64,000 nucleotides of DNA, taken from the NCBI GenBank assembly GCA_948470475.1, contig OX419344.1:24792225-24856224 (forward strand). Reading direction: 5' to 3'. How positions within the stretch are numbered: the first letter of the stretch is position 1; each line of letters begins with the position of its first letter. A program made the position numbers and the translations under genes. Source of the DNA: Galaxea fascicularis. Taxonomy: Eukaryota > Cnidaria > Anthozoa > Scleractinia > Euphylliidae. Below the pieces are notes generated by a model. That model did no database searches, was not told the origin of the DNA, and saw only the letters and a program-made list of their open reading frames with translations. Positions 1 to 11,063 of the stretch are shown here, piece after piece.

Positions 1-210
1 TGTATGCTTCATATGTGATTTTGTCAGGTGCACCTCTTGGTACATTGGCACCGTTCACAATCTGATATTTTCCATAAATTTACGCAGTTTTAATTTATAC
101 CATTTTACAGTGACATCCCTAGGCCCCATATGCATATGAATGTTTAAACATTCAAGGACGTCTCAAAATGTGAGCATGCAAACACGAGCATAGCATAGAC
201 ATGTGCGGTA

Positions 211-730
211 CACTTGTGGCTCAATGTACATGCACACAAAAGTAACAAGGTGGGACTAGAGATGAAAACAACAGAGTGCTTATGCATTTATAAGCATCAT
301 GAGATATTTTCCCATTTTCACTTGTGGCTCAATGTACATGCACACAAAAGTAACAAGGTGGGACTAGAGATGAAAACAACAGAGTGCTTATGCATTTCAT
401 AAGCATCATGAGACATTTTCCCATTTTCACTTGTGGCTCAATGTACATGCACACAAAAGTAACAAGGTGGGACTAGAGATGAAAACAACAGAGTGCTTAT
501 GCATTTCATAAGCATCAGGAGACATTTTCCCATTTTCACTTGTGGCTCAATGTACATGCACACAAAAGTAACAAGGTGGGACTAGAGATGAAAACAACAG
601 AGTGCTTATGCATTTCATAAGCATCAGGAGACATTTTCCCATTTTCACTTGTGGCTCAATGTACATGCACACAAAAGTAACAAGGTGGGACTAGAGATGA
701 AAACAACAGAGTGCTTATGCATTTCATAGA
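211..730. repeat. Minisatellite, about 4.8 copies of a 108-109 bp unit
   Basis: Near-identical units begin at 211, 319, 428, 537 and 646, each opening with CACTTGTGGCTCAATGTACA. The first period is 108 bp and the rest are 109 bp. Because 108 is a multiple of three, the first two units read as one open frame with a repeated peptide; this is not evidence for a gene. It lies in the last visible intron of CAB39. Confidence 0.95.
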
Positions 731-841
731 AGTAAGGTATTAGCTGCCTATAACAACCATAAGGGCTAAAAAAAACTAGGCAGCTATCTATGAAATACAA
801 TTAGAAAAGATTACCGTCATGTGTATTAATCAAGTAAAAGT

Positions 842-985
842 AAACTAAGAATAAAGATATAAATAAATGAATAAATAAATAAATAAATATATAAGACAAA
901 ATTACAAGCCAACATTACACTGAGGCAAGAATGAGTAAAAAAAAAAGAGAGAATAATGACAAAACAAAACAAACAAATAAACAAA
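842..985. repeat. A-rich low-complexity stretch
   Basis: Runs of AAAT/AATA (858-893) followed by A-rich sequence with AAAC repeats. No coding signal; intronic to CAB39. Confidence 0.8.
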
Positions 986-1214
986 AAAAAAACAATCTCA
1001 GAACCTTAGAGCATTTAAAGGAGTTGATATTTTAAGATCTTGTTCAATAAAAAATCAAGGACTTTCAAGGTGGTCCCTTTTTTAAAAACTATAACATGTA
1101 ACTTAGGTAGTTTTTGGTCAAGATTAATTCTCCTATCATTCTGACAGTGAGATAACATCAAAATATTTTGTGTTGTGACCTTTTCATAACTCTGACTTTA
1201 TGTTTATACATTTA

Positions 1215-1680
1215 CAGGCACACAGGGGTGAACATTACTTTGATTGACCACCGTACAGGGATTCTAAAAGCTGACGTTTCGAGCGCTAGCCCTTCGTCAG
1301 AGCGAATCGAGGAATTATGGGTTGTGTGTAGTTTTTATAGTGGAGTAGGAGCTACGCTATTGGTGGTAACATGGCAACGTGAAAATAGGAATACATTAGT
1401 TAAATGAAAAGCGTTCGTTAATACCGTGGGGATTCAGGGTGCCGATTTGGAAGATGAATTTTTGTTCCAGATTCTTGCGGCTTTCTGTCGTACCTTGATG
1501 TAGGGAAAGGCCGCAGATAGCCATGTGTTGTTTGGAGTGGTTAGGGAGATTAAAATGACGAGCGACTGGCTTACATGCGTCCTTGTCATTCTTCTCAACA
1601 TCGCGAAGGTGTTCGTGGAATCGGTCACCTAGTCGTCTTCCTGTCTCGCCAATGTATAATTTATTGCATAATTCTGACAG
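1215..1680 (-). mobile_element. Penelope-like element, 3' part: GIY-YIG endonuclease end and pLTR
   Basis: Reading the minus strand from about 1680, a frame opens with the residues CNKLYIGETGRR and runs through a GIY-YIG-like domain to a stop near 1400 (last residues about ERFSFN). It is followed by the non-coding tail that carries a hammerhead ribozyme (1260-1308). GIY-YIG domains at the C-terminus of a reverse transcriptase are the hallmark of Penelope-like elements. The upstream polymerase segment is present only in opposite orientation (1681-2110). The copy is 5'-truncated and cannot be autonomous. Confidence 0.8.
1260..1308 (-). ncRNA. Hammerhead ribozyme in Penelope-like element pLTR
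   Basis: The minus strand from 1308 to 1260 fits the hammerhead plan. Helix I outer strands GATTC (1308-1304) and GAATC (1264-1260) pair, as do inner GCT (1303-1301) and AGC (1272-1270). The core CTGACGA (1300-1294) is intact. Helix II is GGGC (1292-1289)/GCTC (1284-1281) closed by TAGC, with one extra A at 1293. GAAA (1280-1277) is followed by CGTC, which ends in the GTC cleavage triplet at 1275-1273. Helix III is only ACGT, a palindrome with no loop, as described for the minimal Penelope-type hammerheads thought to cleave best as dimers. It lies downstream of, and in the same orientation as, the GIY-YIG frame. Confidence 0.75.
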
Positions 1681-2110
1681 TTATTTGTTGTATTCATCGT
1701 CACATCCATCACATGTCAAGAACTCCATTCCTTATTCCCAATTTCTTAGACTTCGACGTCTATGTAGTGATGACTCTGATTTTTCCAGCAAATCAGAGGA
1801 GATGTGCCAGTTCTCTGTGGTCAAAGCAGGCCACATCGCGCCCAACAATTTGATCGACAGTCATCACTACAAACGCCACAAAAGGATAAGAACCACAGAA
1901 TTCCATTCACCCTCACTTTCCATCCTCATAATCATGTAGTCAAAAGTATCATTCTCAATAACTTCAAATTACTCCAAAATGATCCCGAGACTGGTAGAGT
2001 CTTTTCGCAACCTCCACTAATTTCATTCAAACGCGACAAAAACGTCGGCAACTTTTTAGTTAGAAGCGCATTTAAAACTAACGAGCAAGGTATGCAGTCC
2101 ATGTTGCACT
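1681..2110 (+). mobile_element. Penelope-like element, inverted 5' segment (RT thumb/connector)
   Basis: On the plus strand the translation includes DSYLLYSSSHPSHVKNSIPY, FTLTFHPHNHVVKSIILNNF and SFKRDKNVGNFLVRSAFKTN, the conserved stretch between reverse transcriptase and GIY-YIG domains in cnidarian Penelope-like elements. Identity fades after about 2090. The frame is shifted once near 1800-1840. Its orientation is opposite to the adjoining 3' segment, and the switch falls at about 1680. Confidence 0.7.
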
Positions 2111-2337
2111 CACATAGAGACTTCATTAAAGTCAGTGTCATACAATGTTCCACTTGATCAGAGCCACATGAACTGATAGTGTCAGGCAGATAATGCAATT
2201 CGCTGGAACATGCATGCTATACAAACAATATATGTACTGTAGTCGAAACTCTATTTTACAGCACCAGTTTTTATAAATTATAATCAAAATCCCAATTAAA
2301 ATCGGCTTCCTTCATTTTCTAATCCAATTAGCAAAAG

Positions 2338-2534
2338 GAGACAAAGGAAATTCAGAATTAAACTAGGTTGTAATCATTTTGACCTACAACATATACACTG
2401 CTAGCAATAAGAGACAGAGGAACTTCAGAATTAAACTAGGTTGTAATCATTTTGACCTACAACATATACATTGCTAGCAATAAGAGACAAAGGAAATTCA
2501 GAATTAAACTAGGTTGTAATCATTTTGACCTACA
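2338..2534. repeat. Tandem repeat, 73-bp unit, about 2.7 copies
   Basis: Units begin GAGACA at 2338, 2411 and 2484 and contain the shared stretch TAGGTTGTAATCATTTTGAC. It abuts exon 5 of CAB39 within the downstream intron. Confidence 0.9.
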
Positions 2535-2580
2535 TTGCTGTAAATAAAATATTCATACATTTTATGGCAAGAATACCTAC

Positions 2581-5500
2581 CTTGAATGTTGTGAATGCGT
2601 CTGATGCAATGTCAAATGTTGACATTTCAACATACTCAAAGAAACTGAAGAATCTGTCATCTTCAAGAATAGCATTAGCTAAAGATTCATAACGAATACA
2701 CTCTCTGAGTATCACTCCACAGTTTAATGCTATTTCATGCTCTTTATACCTACAAAGAATGAAAACAGAGAGAGCTAAGAGCTCAAGACTGCTGGAAGAG
2801 GTACTGTATCCTGAGCCAAACCTGATGAAGGTATATCTATGACAAATGCAATCCTCAGTAATTGAAATCTAATTTTCCAAATCACCAGTGCATTGATCTG
2901 ATTTTGAATGGCAAAATCCCATTTTGCATATCACACAGATAGTCTAATGCAGAAAGGTACCATGGTAAAAGACATCACGTGGAAAGGCATAACACCAAAA
3001 GGCATCACACATTTAGACATAACGCAAATAGGAATCATGCATATATAGACATAACGCTAGAAGGCATAATGCAAAAAGGCATAACACATCATGCAAACAG
3101 ATATAACACTAGAAGACATAACACGAAAAGGCATCACACAAATAAGCACAAGGGAAAATAGACAGCAGTCACAGGAAGGACCTAGTCATGTGCCACTGAC
3201 CGTTTAGTCAGTGCTTTGAGAAGGTGGTGTCCAAGTGGGCGATACCTTCTTCTTCCCCTCAGGATCTGTTGGCTCAATATTTGAGGAGAGTTATTACTGA
3301 ACTATCACGGTAGGTAGAAATTATAAATAAGCAAAGTGATTACATTTCCTTTTGCCTTGAAGGGTTCTCAGTTGAACCTGTAACCCATAACACCTGTCAT
3401 GGGTGTTACTAGTAAGTGTTCCACCTGTAAAAGCGCCTGGATTAATTGAAGGCTTCATCCATGTACCTCACGTACGTACCTCACGTTCATGTTACGGCTG
3501 AAATAAGCCAGTTGCCATGCACCTCTCAGAAACCTCTTATTTCATTGGTTCTTATTAACACAAAGCTCAATTGTTTCAGCACTAGGGGCCATTGTTTCTC
3601 TTGTTTGTTTATTGTTTTCTCAGCCTATCTTGTGAGTTGTTCCAAGGGCTGCGTGCCGCCTCAAAAAAGCACAGCAACGGCTGTTCAAGATTTAGACTGT
3701 GAGCAGTCTCTCTTCATTCTCGTCCCCAGAGCCCACGTTCCCTCCGGCCTGCGGCAGAGATTGAGAGCTCTGGCTGTTTCCAAACCTCGAAGTCTGTGAA
3801 TCGCAGACTTCCTGCTCTATAATTATAATGTCTTTTAGCACTATGCTTATTCCCGTTATGCCCATTAGTGTGATGCCATTTTGCGTTATGCATATTTGCT
3901 ATTCACGTTGTGCCCATTAGCGTGATGTCCATTTGCGTTATGTCTCTTAGTGTGATGCCTTTTTGCATTATACCTGTTTGCATTTCATCAATGTGCCTGA
4001 TGCTTTTTTGCGTAAGGCCTGTTTGCGTGATGTCTTTTACAAAATGCCCATGATACCTGAAATGGGGTTTTGCGATTCAACTTTGGATCAATGCATTAGT
4101 GATTTGGAAAATTAGATTTCAATTACTGAGGAATTAATTTTGTCATAGATATACCACAGTGCAGTTAAGGTGAAAACATTGTTTGTGGAAACAAACATGT
4201 TGCCAAAAAATGTTTCACTTATCAAAAAATTGACATTGTGAACTTTGTTTGGCCTGAAATTGTGCAGAGTCTGAAAATTGTTGTTATTAAAGCGAATGAC
4301 ACAAAACATCAATATATTCAACTTCCTCTTAAATGCAAGAAACCTCAGAGTAATCTAGAGAAATGTCCTATCAAATACATTGTTAAAATATAAGAACGTT
4401 CTCTGGTAAAAAGGCTTAAAACATAAGCTTCCGGCTATCAGTATACCCTTCGACAAGAATTCCCGTCCCTGAAGTTCAGACAACCATCAGATCTCCAATC
4501 CAATGTTGTTTATAAAATCCCATGCAAAGACTGTCCTTGGAACTACACAGGAGAAACTGGAAGATGCTTTCAAACCCGAAAAAAGGAACACCAACGAAAT
4601 CTGAAGAACTATGCAAAGGGCTCAAACGTTGCAAACCATGCATGGCAAAACAACCACTCTATTGACTTTGACAACGCTTGCGTTATTGACAAAGGCAATT
4701 ACCGTGTTCAAAAAACACTAGAATCCTGGCACACAGCAAAAACTTTCGACGTGGAAATAACTCTAAGCCATTGCCTAGGCAATACTCCATTTTATTGTAA
4801 TTAGACCATGTTTACATTTTATTTTTCTCTCCTTTTTCACACCTCTTTTTGTATTATACTTTTATAAAAATTTTTTGCACCCCTTTCTGTATATATTCTG
4901 TCTGCGCGCTTACGTTTCTTCATTTGTTAAAGGCTATAGACTGATAGCCAAAAGCTTATGTTTTAAACCTTTTTAATGTCCATGTTCCTGCAGTGTAACT
5001 TAATTGTGGCACACTTACATAAAGGGCATGGCGCGAAAGGAAACAGAGTGAAAACACAACACAAGATGGCGTTATTGAGGGGTTCACTGCTTTGCGGCTG
5101 GTTAGTCGATACAACTTCCAGATTGCGTGACGTAAAACAACCTCACATATCTCCCCAGCACTACGAGCTGAATGTAAAACCGCACGTGCTGGATCGGACA
5201 AGAGTATTGGTTAGCAGGCAATGAGAAAGGCAAAGGAGCCAACAAGCATGGGGGAAGTCGCTGCGCAGACTTGACTGCACCACGTAGGAGTGACCCAATT
5301 TTATTGAAGGGCAAAATAAATCCAAGGCGCCCAAGCCATCTCCAAAGGGACGGAGGGAGGGAAATTTTTACAAAACGCTAGTAAACTACTCAATGCTCTG
5401 TATCAGAGAAATGCCAAGTGAACCTTGGACAGTTTGCTTGAGCTTTTATAGCAAGGACGTGTCTACTACACAGCCAGTTACGAGGACCGTACCATGCAAC

Positions 5501-8500
5501 GGCTAGACCTACACATGTACTTTGGCAGTTACCAATATTCAGCCTTAATAGATACGGCCAATGCTGTTGTTCGAGATAATATGCTAACTAAGAACAAGGT
5601 TTTTGTCTTAGACTTGGCTTCAAAGAAACCATTGATTGCTGCGACCTTGGACATTGGACTACCTAGTAGCAGCGCACCATGAATGGCTTACTTATCACGA
5701 GTCACGTTCCATTAACAGTATTTTACTGATCAGACAGAAAAATCTCATTTAACAGAGAACGTTCTTATATTTCAATACGTCTCATCCTCGTTACAGTTCT
5801 ATTTTTACTCAAATACATTGTGTTGCACAAAATTTGAAAGCATAACACAACAGACATTGTTACTTGCTGGTGTGGAAACCTTACCCTTCAAGAAGTTCAA
5901 ACAAAATGCTTTTTTTTCCGCACACGTATTCCACTGTGGGACTGCGAGTTCCAATCTGTCTCCTTAACAAGTTGTTAAAAATTTGGGCAACATCTTTCTT
6001 GCACTAGCAAAGTAACATGACAGAGAAAATCATTCCATTACTTACTTTTTAAAGCAACTTAAAGTAAAGTAAAGTAAAACCAATTTGTTGTGGATCCTGC
6101 AGTAATGGAAATGAACCCGATCCAACCAACATGTTGGCCAACGTGTTGGCCAATGTGTCGACCAACGTATCTGTCAACTGTCGGTCAACCGTTGGCCGAT
6201 GCATTCAACGATGTCTTCTGTGAAAATAAATATCATGCATTGGTTATGTGTCGGTGCCATGCTTGTTTCACGGCATACATTTCTTAACCGTTTTAGAAGT
6301 TACCTTTGACCTTGTTGAACACGCTAGCAATTTATTGTTAAGCTTTGCCAAATATAAGCTTACACCCCATAGACAACCCATACAGTATGTATGAGTGAGT
6401 AAGCCTAGAAATGAGTTATACTAGCCTCAACTGCTGTATTTTCAAAGTTATTTATACATCCATGTTGGCTGATGCATCCGTGAAGTGTTGGCCGACGCCT
6501 TGGTTGTGTGTTAGCCGACAAGTGGAAGTGTGTTGGATGACATATTGGTGATACATTGGTGATATGTCGGCCATCACATTGGCCGACACATTGGCCAAAG
6601 TGTTGGTTGGATCAGATTTGCTACCATTACCGATCCTGCAACTATAACTATATTAGTATATACTGCATATGCAAACAAATTCTTCACATGCACTAGTATT
6701 ATAAGACATGTACTATGTGGAACAGAAGGGAGAATTTACATGCTGATATGATAGTTTCAAGGGAACTAGGAGGATACAATGCTACACTGTTAGAGCAAAG
6801 CCATCCCCCCCCCACCCCCAAATTATTTAACTGTGTGTTTGACAAAGTAACCATTTATACACACAAGTAACCTTACCTCAAAATCCAACCTCTTAAGGTT
6901 CCTAACAAGACCATCAAGCAAGTCAGAAGAGTATACTTCTTGTGCTAACTGAGCAACCTGTTCTGATAGAGGCGGTTGATCTAAAACAGAGTTAAAAGGA
7001 GAATGGCACCTAAGACAGAAAGCCAAAATCACTTTTGCATTTATTTAATAAGTGCAAATATTAGATTTATTGAACAGTTTTGCTGCCAATTACTCTTGAA
7101 GTGACAATAACTAAAAACAATTGCTTGGTAGCCTCCATTTTTTATCCTCAGGAAATAAACAGGGTGATAAAAAACTTTTTGTAGGATCGGATTCAGAGCC
7201 TCCTTCAAGTTTTGAATGTGGCTCCAAATCTCCTCCTACAAACATTTCTAAACTTTGAAAAATTTGGGATGCACATGCTTACTACTTTTAAATAATAAAT
7301 CAAAGGCCCTCTGACCCAACTCATTCATGCATGAATGTAAACAAATGTCAGGATTTGTGAGAGGAATGGCGTCATGCACTCATCGGTCCCAATTATAATT
7401 AAGATAAAGCCCTTTGCAACTGAGGGTAGAAAAATGTAATCCTTATGAAAAATAAGCAGTAGAAAAGGATATGGAGATCTTAAAGCAGCGAACGTCCGTT
7501 CTGCTCGAAGTTTGTTTCTCAAGTTTGAATGCAATGTTGTGTTGACATTGACTGATTTGCATACTGAGGCAGTAATATGCCCCCATGAAAGTGCGTGTTT
7601 TTGAATGTTTTGCTTTCAAAACTACCAAATTTGCTTTTAAGATGCTTTTTTGCCATTCCTCAATAGGCAATGAAAACCTCAGGATTCACTAGAAGACATT
7701 TCTGGATGGCTAGATAACACCCCAGCTATATAGACAGTTTCTTGGTTAGGATATGCAGGACAATGACAGATAATTTTCAACATGTTATACAACTGCTTTC
7801 ATGCAGGGCTGTCATTAAGTTTTGCAGCAGCCCTTACACTGAAGTTATCACTTGTAACATAAACTAAGCGAGTGCATTGTGCCGTGACACCAATCAGCAT
7901 GTGCACCCATAACATTGAGGGAATTCAGCCAGTTCCAAAGGGTTATAATGTTTAAATTGAAAAACTGGACATCATTATCATCTATTTTTAGTTCATGGAT
8001 GATGTAGTCATGCCATGAGGTTTAGGTGTGGGTCCTATGGCCATTGATCACTCACTCACTCACTCACTCACCCACTCACTCACTCACTCACTCACCCACT
8101 CACTCACCCACTCACTCACTCACTCACTTGATTCTGATTAATTTATTCATTAAACTCTCCTCCTGTCCCTCCCCTTGTAAGTATTGCTTTTGTCTCCATA
8201 GTCTTCTTGGCCCAACGTTTGCAAGTTTGAGGGGGTAGTACAAAGGCGTAGATTTTTGTTCTGCAGATACCGTTTACGTGTTTAATGTTCCTGGCATCAA
8301 TCGGTAGAGTTGCTACAGAAATGAAGATGTGACGCAGATGGTTTTTTTAGACCTTTGTTGAGTTGGAAAATGGAAAGTTAATAAGATAAAGAGCACAAGC
8401 TACGAGAATTGAACATCGAAATCTTCAGAGCAGCAAAAATGGACTCGGAGATCTCAAAAGACTATTATCACTGTGCGGTAGTAATCGGGAATTGCTCATC

Positions 8501-10899
8501 ACATGAAGGAAAAAGGAAGAATGAATTGGCAAAAAAGGAAACCAGGGGGTAGGCTTTCTGGCAAAAAAACTGTATTCAGGCAAGCAATGCATTTGATATA
8601 GGAGAAACATATGATCAATTTAATTTTAATTTTAAAGGGCTTGAACTAGAATGTCAAATTAATGCTAGCCTATGTTTATCCCCAGACTTCCGTGACCTAA
8701 TTTGCAGCAACAAGTTTGTTTGTTATTCATCGCTTTAGTGGACATTTTACTCGTAAAATAGAGTTAACTAATTAGAGCGTACTTCAGCCGTTGTTTCATT
8801 ACGATTTACTTTGCCCTGGGTGGCATATATCTTGTTATCGGACATAAAAGAACATTGCGTGACTCAGCTCTGGTTCAAGAGTTCCTTGTTTATCTTAGAT
8901 TACATCAAAAACTGTCCTTCAGTTGTCTCTACAAATTTCTCCTATAACAAGTTTGTAGCTGTAATCAATACTATGTTATGCCTATATCCATCAATGCTAG
9001 CTGAGTGCTCCTTTGTTTTGTTCACTTTGCCTGCACGCGTTGTATTTTTCAATAGTAGTTTACTACGCATTAGTTTCTTATTTTTCCCCTGCCACACCTG
9101 CCCTCAATTCAATAAAGCTGGACTACTGGCTTGGGTGCAAACCTGCTACTTTTACCCCGCGTAGCAGGCCGGGTGGGGCCCCCACCCCACCTTAGTTTAT
9201 TCACTCCTGGGTGGGGATGCGCTCCACTCATTGCCTCGTCCGTTACCGTGCAGGGTGTGTCGCTGCCACCCTCACTGCACTGCTCATTGCTAGGGTGAGT
9301 CGCTGCCACCCTCATTCCATTACGTATATTACTAGGGTGTGTCGCTGCCACCCTCATTCCATTATTACTAGGGTGTGTCGCTGCCACCCTTATTGCTCTA
9401 CTCAGTGTTGGGTGCGTTGCTGCCACCCTTATTGCACGCACTTCATGGGGTCTGTTGCTGCCACCCTTGTTTTACCCCAGGGTGCACCCGACAACCTTTA
9501 GTCCCATTTACTGCGAAAGACTGTGTATTTTATCTTGGACTACATAGTTAAGAGATTAAGTTGTTAATAAGGCAAAAAAAAAAAAACCCAAAAAAGTCAA
9601 TCGTTCATTCACTTTTTAGTAATCCAAAGTTCTTGCTTGAGGCAATAAATTTATGAGCTGATTACAAACAGCCAATGTTTCAAATTCTGCATGCTTTGAC
9701 TCAATTTTCTTAAATCGGTGATTTCACCTGGTCCTCTAGGGCTGACATGGCCAAAATGGCTAGTTGGCTACTGTTAGTCTTGAGCCATAAATTAGCCCAA
9801 CGACTTGTGTACAGGCCAAATGTAAAACAAAATTGTGTTTTGATAGGCTGAGTTGTACATCAACAACATTTGGTAAGTTAACATCGTTCACAAAAAAATT
9901 GCATACCTCCAGTTCCAAACAGCATTATCTTCATTATACTGAGTTGTTTTGAAATATCTTCTAAAGCCTAAAAGTAGATTAAAAGATCAGGCCCAGGTTC
10001 CTGGAAAGCTGAGTAGGGCTAATTGAGGGATAAATCCTGCTAAAAGCAGGACAAAAGCCATTTTAAGTTCATGAACACTGTTGCTTTTCAAGTCGTATGT
10101 TTTCCTTGTGCAAATGTCATCATTGCATGCAGGGTTCAAAATAAAATCAGAGCTTTTAGCCTGAATTTATAGGCTTTTTTTCCCAAGGCTGATTTTTTTG
10201 CTGATCAATAGATGTAATTTTCTATTGCTTCCGTGAAATTTTGCCAGCAAGTGTGACCAAAGCGCCGGCTGTCGCTGGCAGCCAGCTCCTATTTTGAACC
10301 CTGGTATGCTTACATGTGAATAACTGGTCTGACTGGTTTATTCAGAGTTAAATCAAGGGATAGTTTGTCAACAGATAAATCTGTTTTCAGGAACACTTTA
10401 GATATCCTTGATCTGCCTTTTGATCCCAGATAAATTTATCCCAGGAAAAAGAAATTTAATCTTGAGTTAGCTATTAATCAGAAGAAAGTTTAATCAGCTT
10501 TCTGGGAACCTGGGCCAGATATTTTCCTATCATGAATGGTGTGAAACCTGCAAGTGAAACATCTTAATTTGGTTTCAGACAGCTGTATACATTATGAGTT
10601 GTAATATCACCAGAAGAAGGTAAGTGGATTTACAAAAATAAAATCAAATATCAGACAGCAAAAAAGACAGACATGCAAACAAGACAGTGGTCAGCACATG
10701 CTGCAACTTGTGGCAGTAGTAGAAGGTGAAAAAATCATCTTTCTTAAGGTGCTATGTACTATGCTGTGACCCACGTAACAAAACTGACCTTTTCTGCTTT
10801 CTTGCTGCTGACTGGCTCTTTCTCCCAAACTGCCAGTGCATCTAATGTTATCTTGACTACTTCAGCAGGGTTCTTTTTTGAGGAGCCAAAAAGAGGCAT
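2581..10899 (-). CDS. CAB39: Calcium-binding protein 39 (MO25), 5' half of gene
   Basis: MO25 is an armadillo-like scaffold that, with STRAD, activates the LKB1 kinase and also supports STK24/25/OSR1-type kinases in the cytosol. Five coding exons join in frame: 10789-10899, 9907-9967, 6877-6980, 5885-6003 and 2581-2749, giving 188 residues of a protein usually about 340 long. Each junction has GT donor/AG acceptor and matching phase. Recognisable family stretches are [16 protein letters not shown] at the start, [20 protein letters not shown], and [12 protein letters not shown] followed by [15 protein letters not shown] at the end. The remaining exons must lie left of position 1, since no match was found in 1-2580. 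An acceptor TTTCAG at about 10945 shows that the first coding exon carries 5'UTR, so a non-coding exon lies upstream, perhaps ending at the donor near 13462. Confidence 0.93.
2830..4155. mobile_element. 1.3-kb non-autonomous element with long inverted arms
   Basis: The left arm (about 2830-3165) is an imperfect reverse complement of the right arm (about 3825-4155). The outer ends read GGTATATCTATGACAAA on the left and its complement at 4140-4155. Both arms contain a shared stretch CCTCAGTAATTGAAATCTAA followed by TTTTCCAAATCAC, then a degenerate array of GCATAACRC-like words spaced by about 14-20 bp. The central 3170-3825 shows no recognised protein. This is a DNA-transposon-like or foldback element in a CAB39 intron; no transposase is visible. 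Confidence 0.7.
4383..5808. mobile_element. 1.4-kb insertion bounded by a 12-bp direct repeat, carrying a GIY-YIG fragment
   Basis: TCAAATACATTG occurs at 4371-4382 and again at 5809-5820, as expected of a target-site duplication. Just inside, AAATATAAGAACGTTCTCTG (about 4386-4405) is mirrored at about 5752-5774. A second inverted pair, about 4406-4444 and 4936-4975, shares AAAACATAAGCTT. Between the inner pair lies a GIY-YIG reading frame. The part 4976-5700 has two short open frames without recognised similarity. The internal inverted repeats suggest a rearranged Penelope-like copy. Confidence 0.55.
4470..4804 (+). pseudogene. GIY-YIG C-terminal fragment of a Penelope-like retroelement
   Basis: An open frame from about 4476 to the TAG at 4802-4804 encodes [20 protein letters not shown] and then [11 protein letters not shown], the conserved YK..C..C/GIY-YIG-like core, followed by a typical short tail. 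There is no start codon and no reverse transcriptase upstream, so only the last domain survives. It belongs to a different Penelope-like lineage from the copy at 1215-2110, judged by its different spacing and tail. Confidence 0.7.
6090..6641. mobile_element. Inverted-repeat element rich in TTGGCCAA-type words
   Basis: The left end (GGATCCTGCAGTAATGG, then GATCCAACCAACATGTTGG) is mirrored on the right (CCAAAGTGTTGGTTGGATC, then CCATTACCGATCCTGCA). Inside both ends sit clusters of the palindromic word TTGGCC spaced by about 10-20 bp. The centre (6230-6460) holds no recognisable protein. Likely a miniature inverted-repeat element in a CAB39 intron. Confidence 0.65.
8048..8128. repeat. (CACT)n microsatellite
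   Basis: About twenty tetramers of CACT, interrupted by single CACC units. Intronic to CAB39. Confidence 0.95.
9190..9500. repeat. Tandem array with GGGTG..CACCC units, locus 1
   Basis: Six units of about 36-45 bp, each containing GGGTGTGTCGCTGCCACCC or a variant (about 9250, 9293, 9335, 9371, 9410, 9447). Each core is an imperfect hairpin with GGGTG and CACCC arms. The array ends with AGTCCCATTTACTGC, and the same end marks a related array at 57425-57660. The open frame with repeated VAATHPS peptides across it comes from the repeat. Confidence 0.85.
9990..10516. mobile_element. Inverted-repeat element, outer member of a nested pair
   Basis: The left end GGCCCAGGTTCCTGGAAAGC is mirrored on the right by GCTTTCTGGGAACCTGGGCC ending at 10516. 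A second element (10140-10303) sits inside it. No coding capacity. It lies in the first coding-exon intron of CAB39. Confidence 0.7.
10140..10303. mobile_element. 164-bp miniature element with CAGGGTTCAAAATA ends
   Basis: Starts CAGGGTTCAAAATA and ends with its reverse complement TATTTTGAACCCTG. Flanks GCATG (10135-10139) and GTATG (10304-10308) resemble a 5-bp target duplication with one mismatch. It is inserted in the element at 9990-10516. Confidence 0.65.
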
Positions 10900-11063
10900 G
10901 ATGCTCAGATGATGAAAGCAATTTCAGCCCTGCTACAGATCTGTTCTGAAACAAAACAATATTATAACACAATGATTTTCATTTACGAGCTTTAAATGAT
11001 CACATGAAAAACCACGACAACAAATGCACTGGCTTGGCTTTTGGTTGGTTCAGCAAACATAAA

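Noticed and set aside
214..402. 62-residue protein with internal repeat
   Set aside because: It arises from a 108-bp minisatellite unit divisible by three.
211..730. CRISPR-like array
   Set aside because: The repeats are contiguous 109-bp units without unique spacers, in a eukaryotic intron.
5494..5682. Short plus-strand open frames near 4976-5224 and 5494-5682
   Set aside because: They lie in the 1.4-kb insertion and show no recognised domain; not enough evidence for genes.
9109..9441. 110-residue protein with repeated VAATHPS
   Set aside because: It is a reading of the GGGTG..CACCC array; other frames are equally open.
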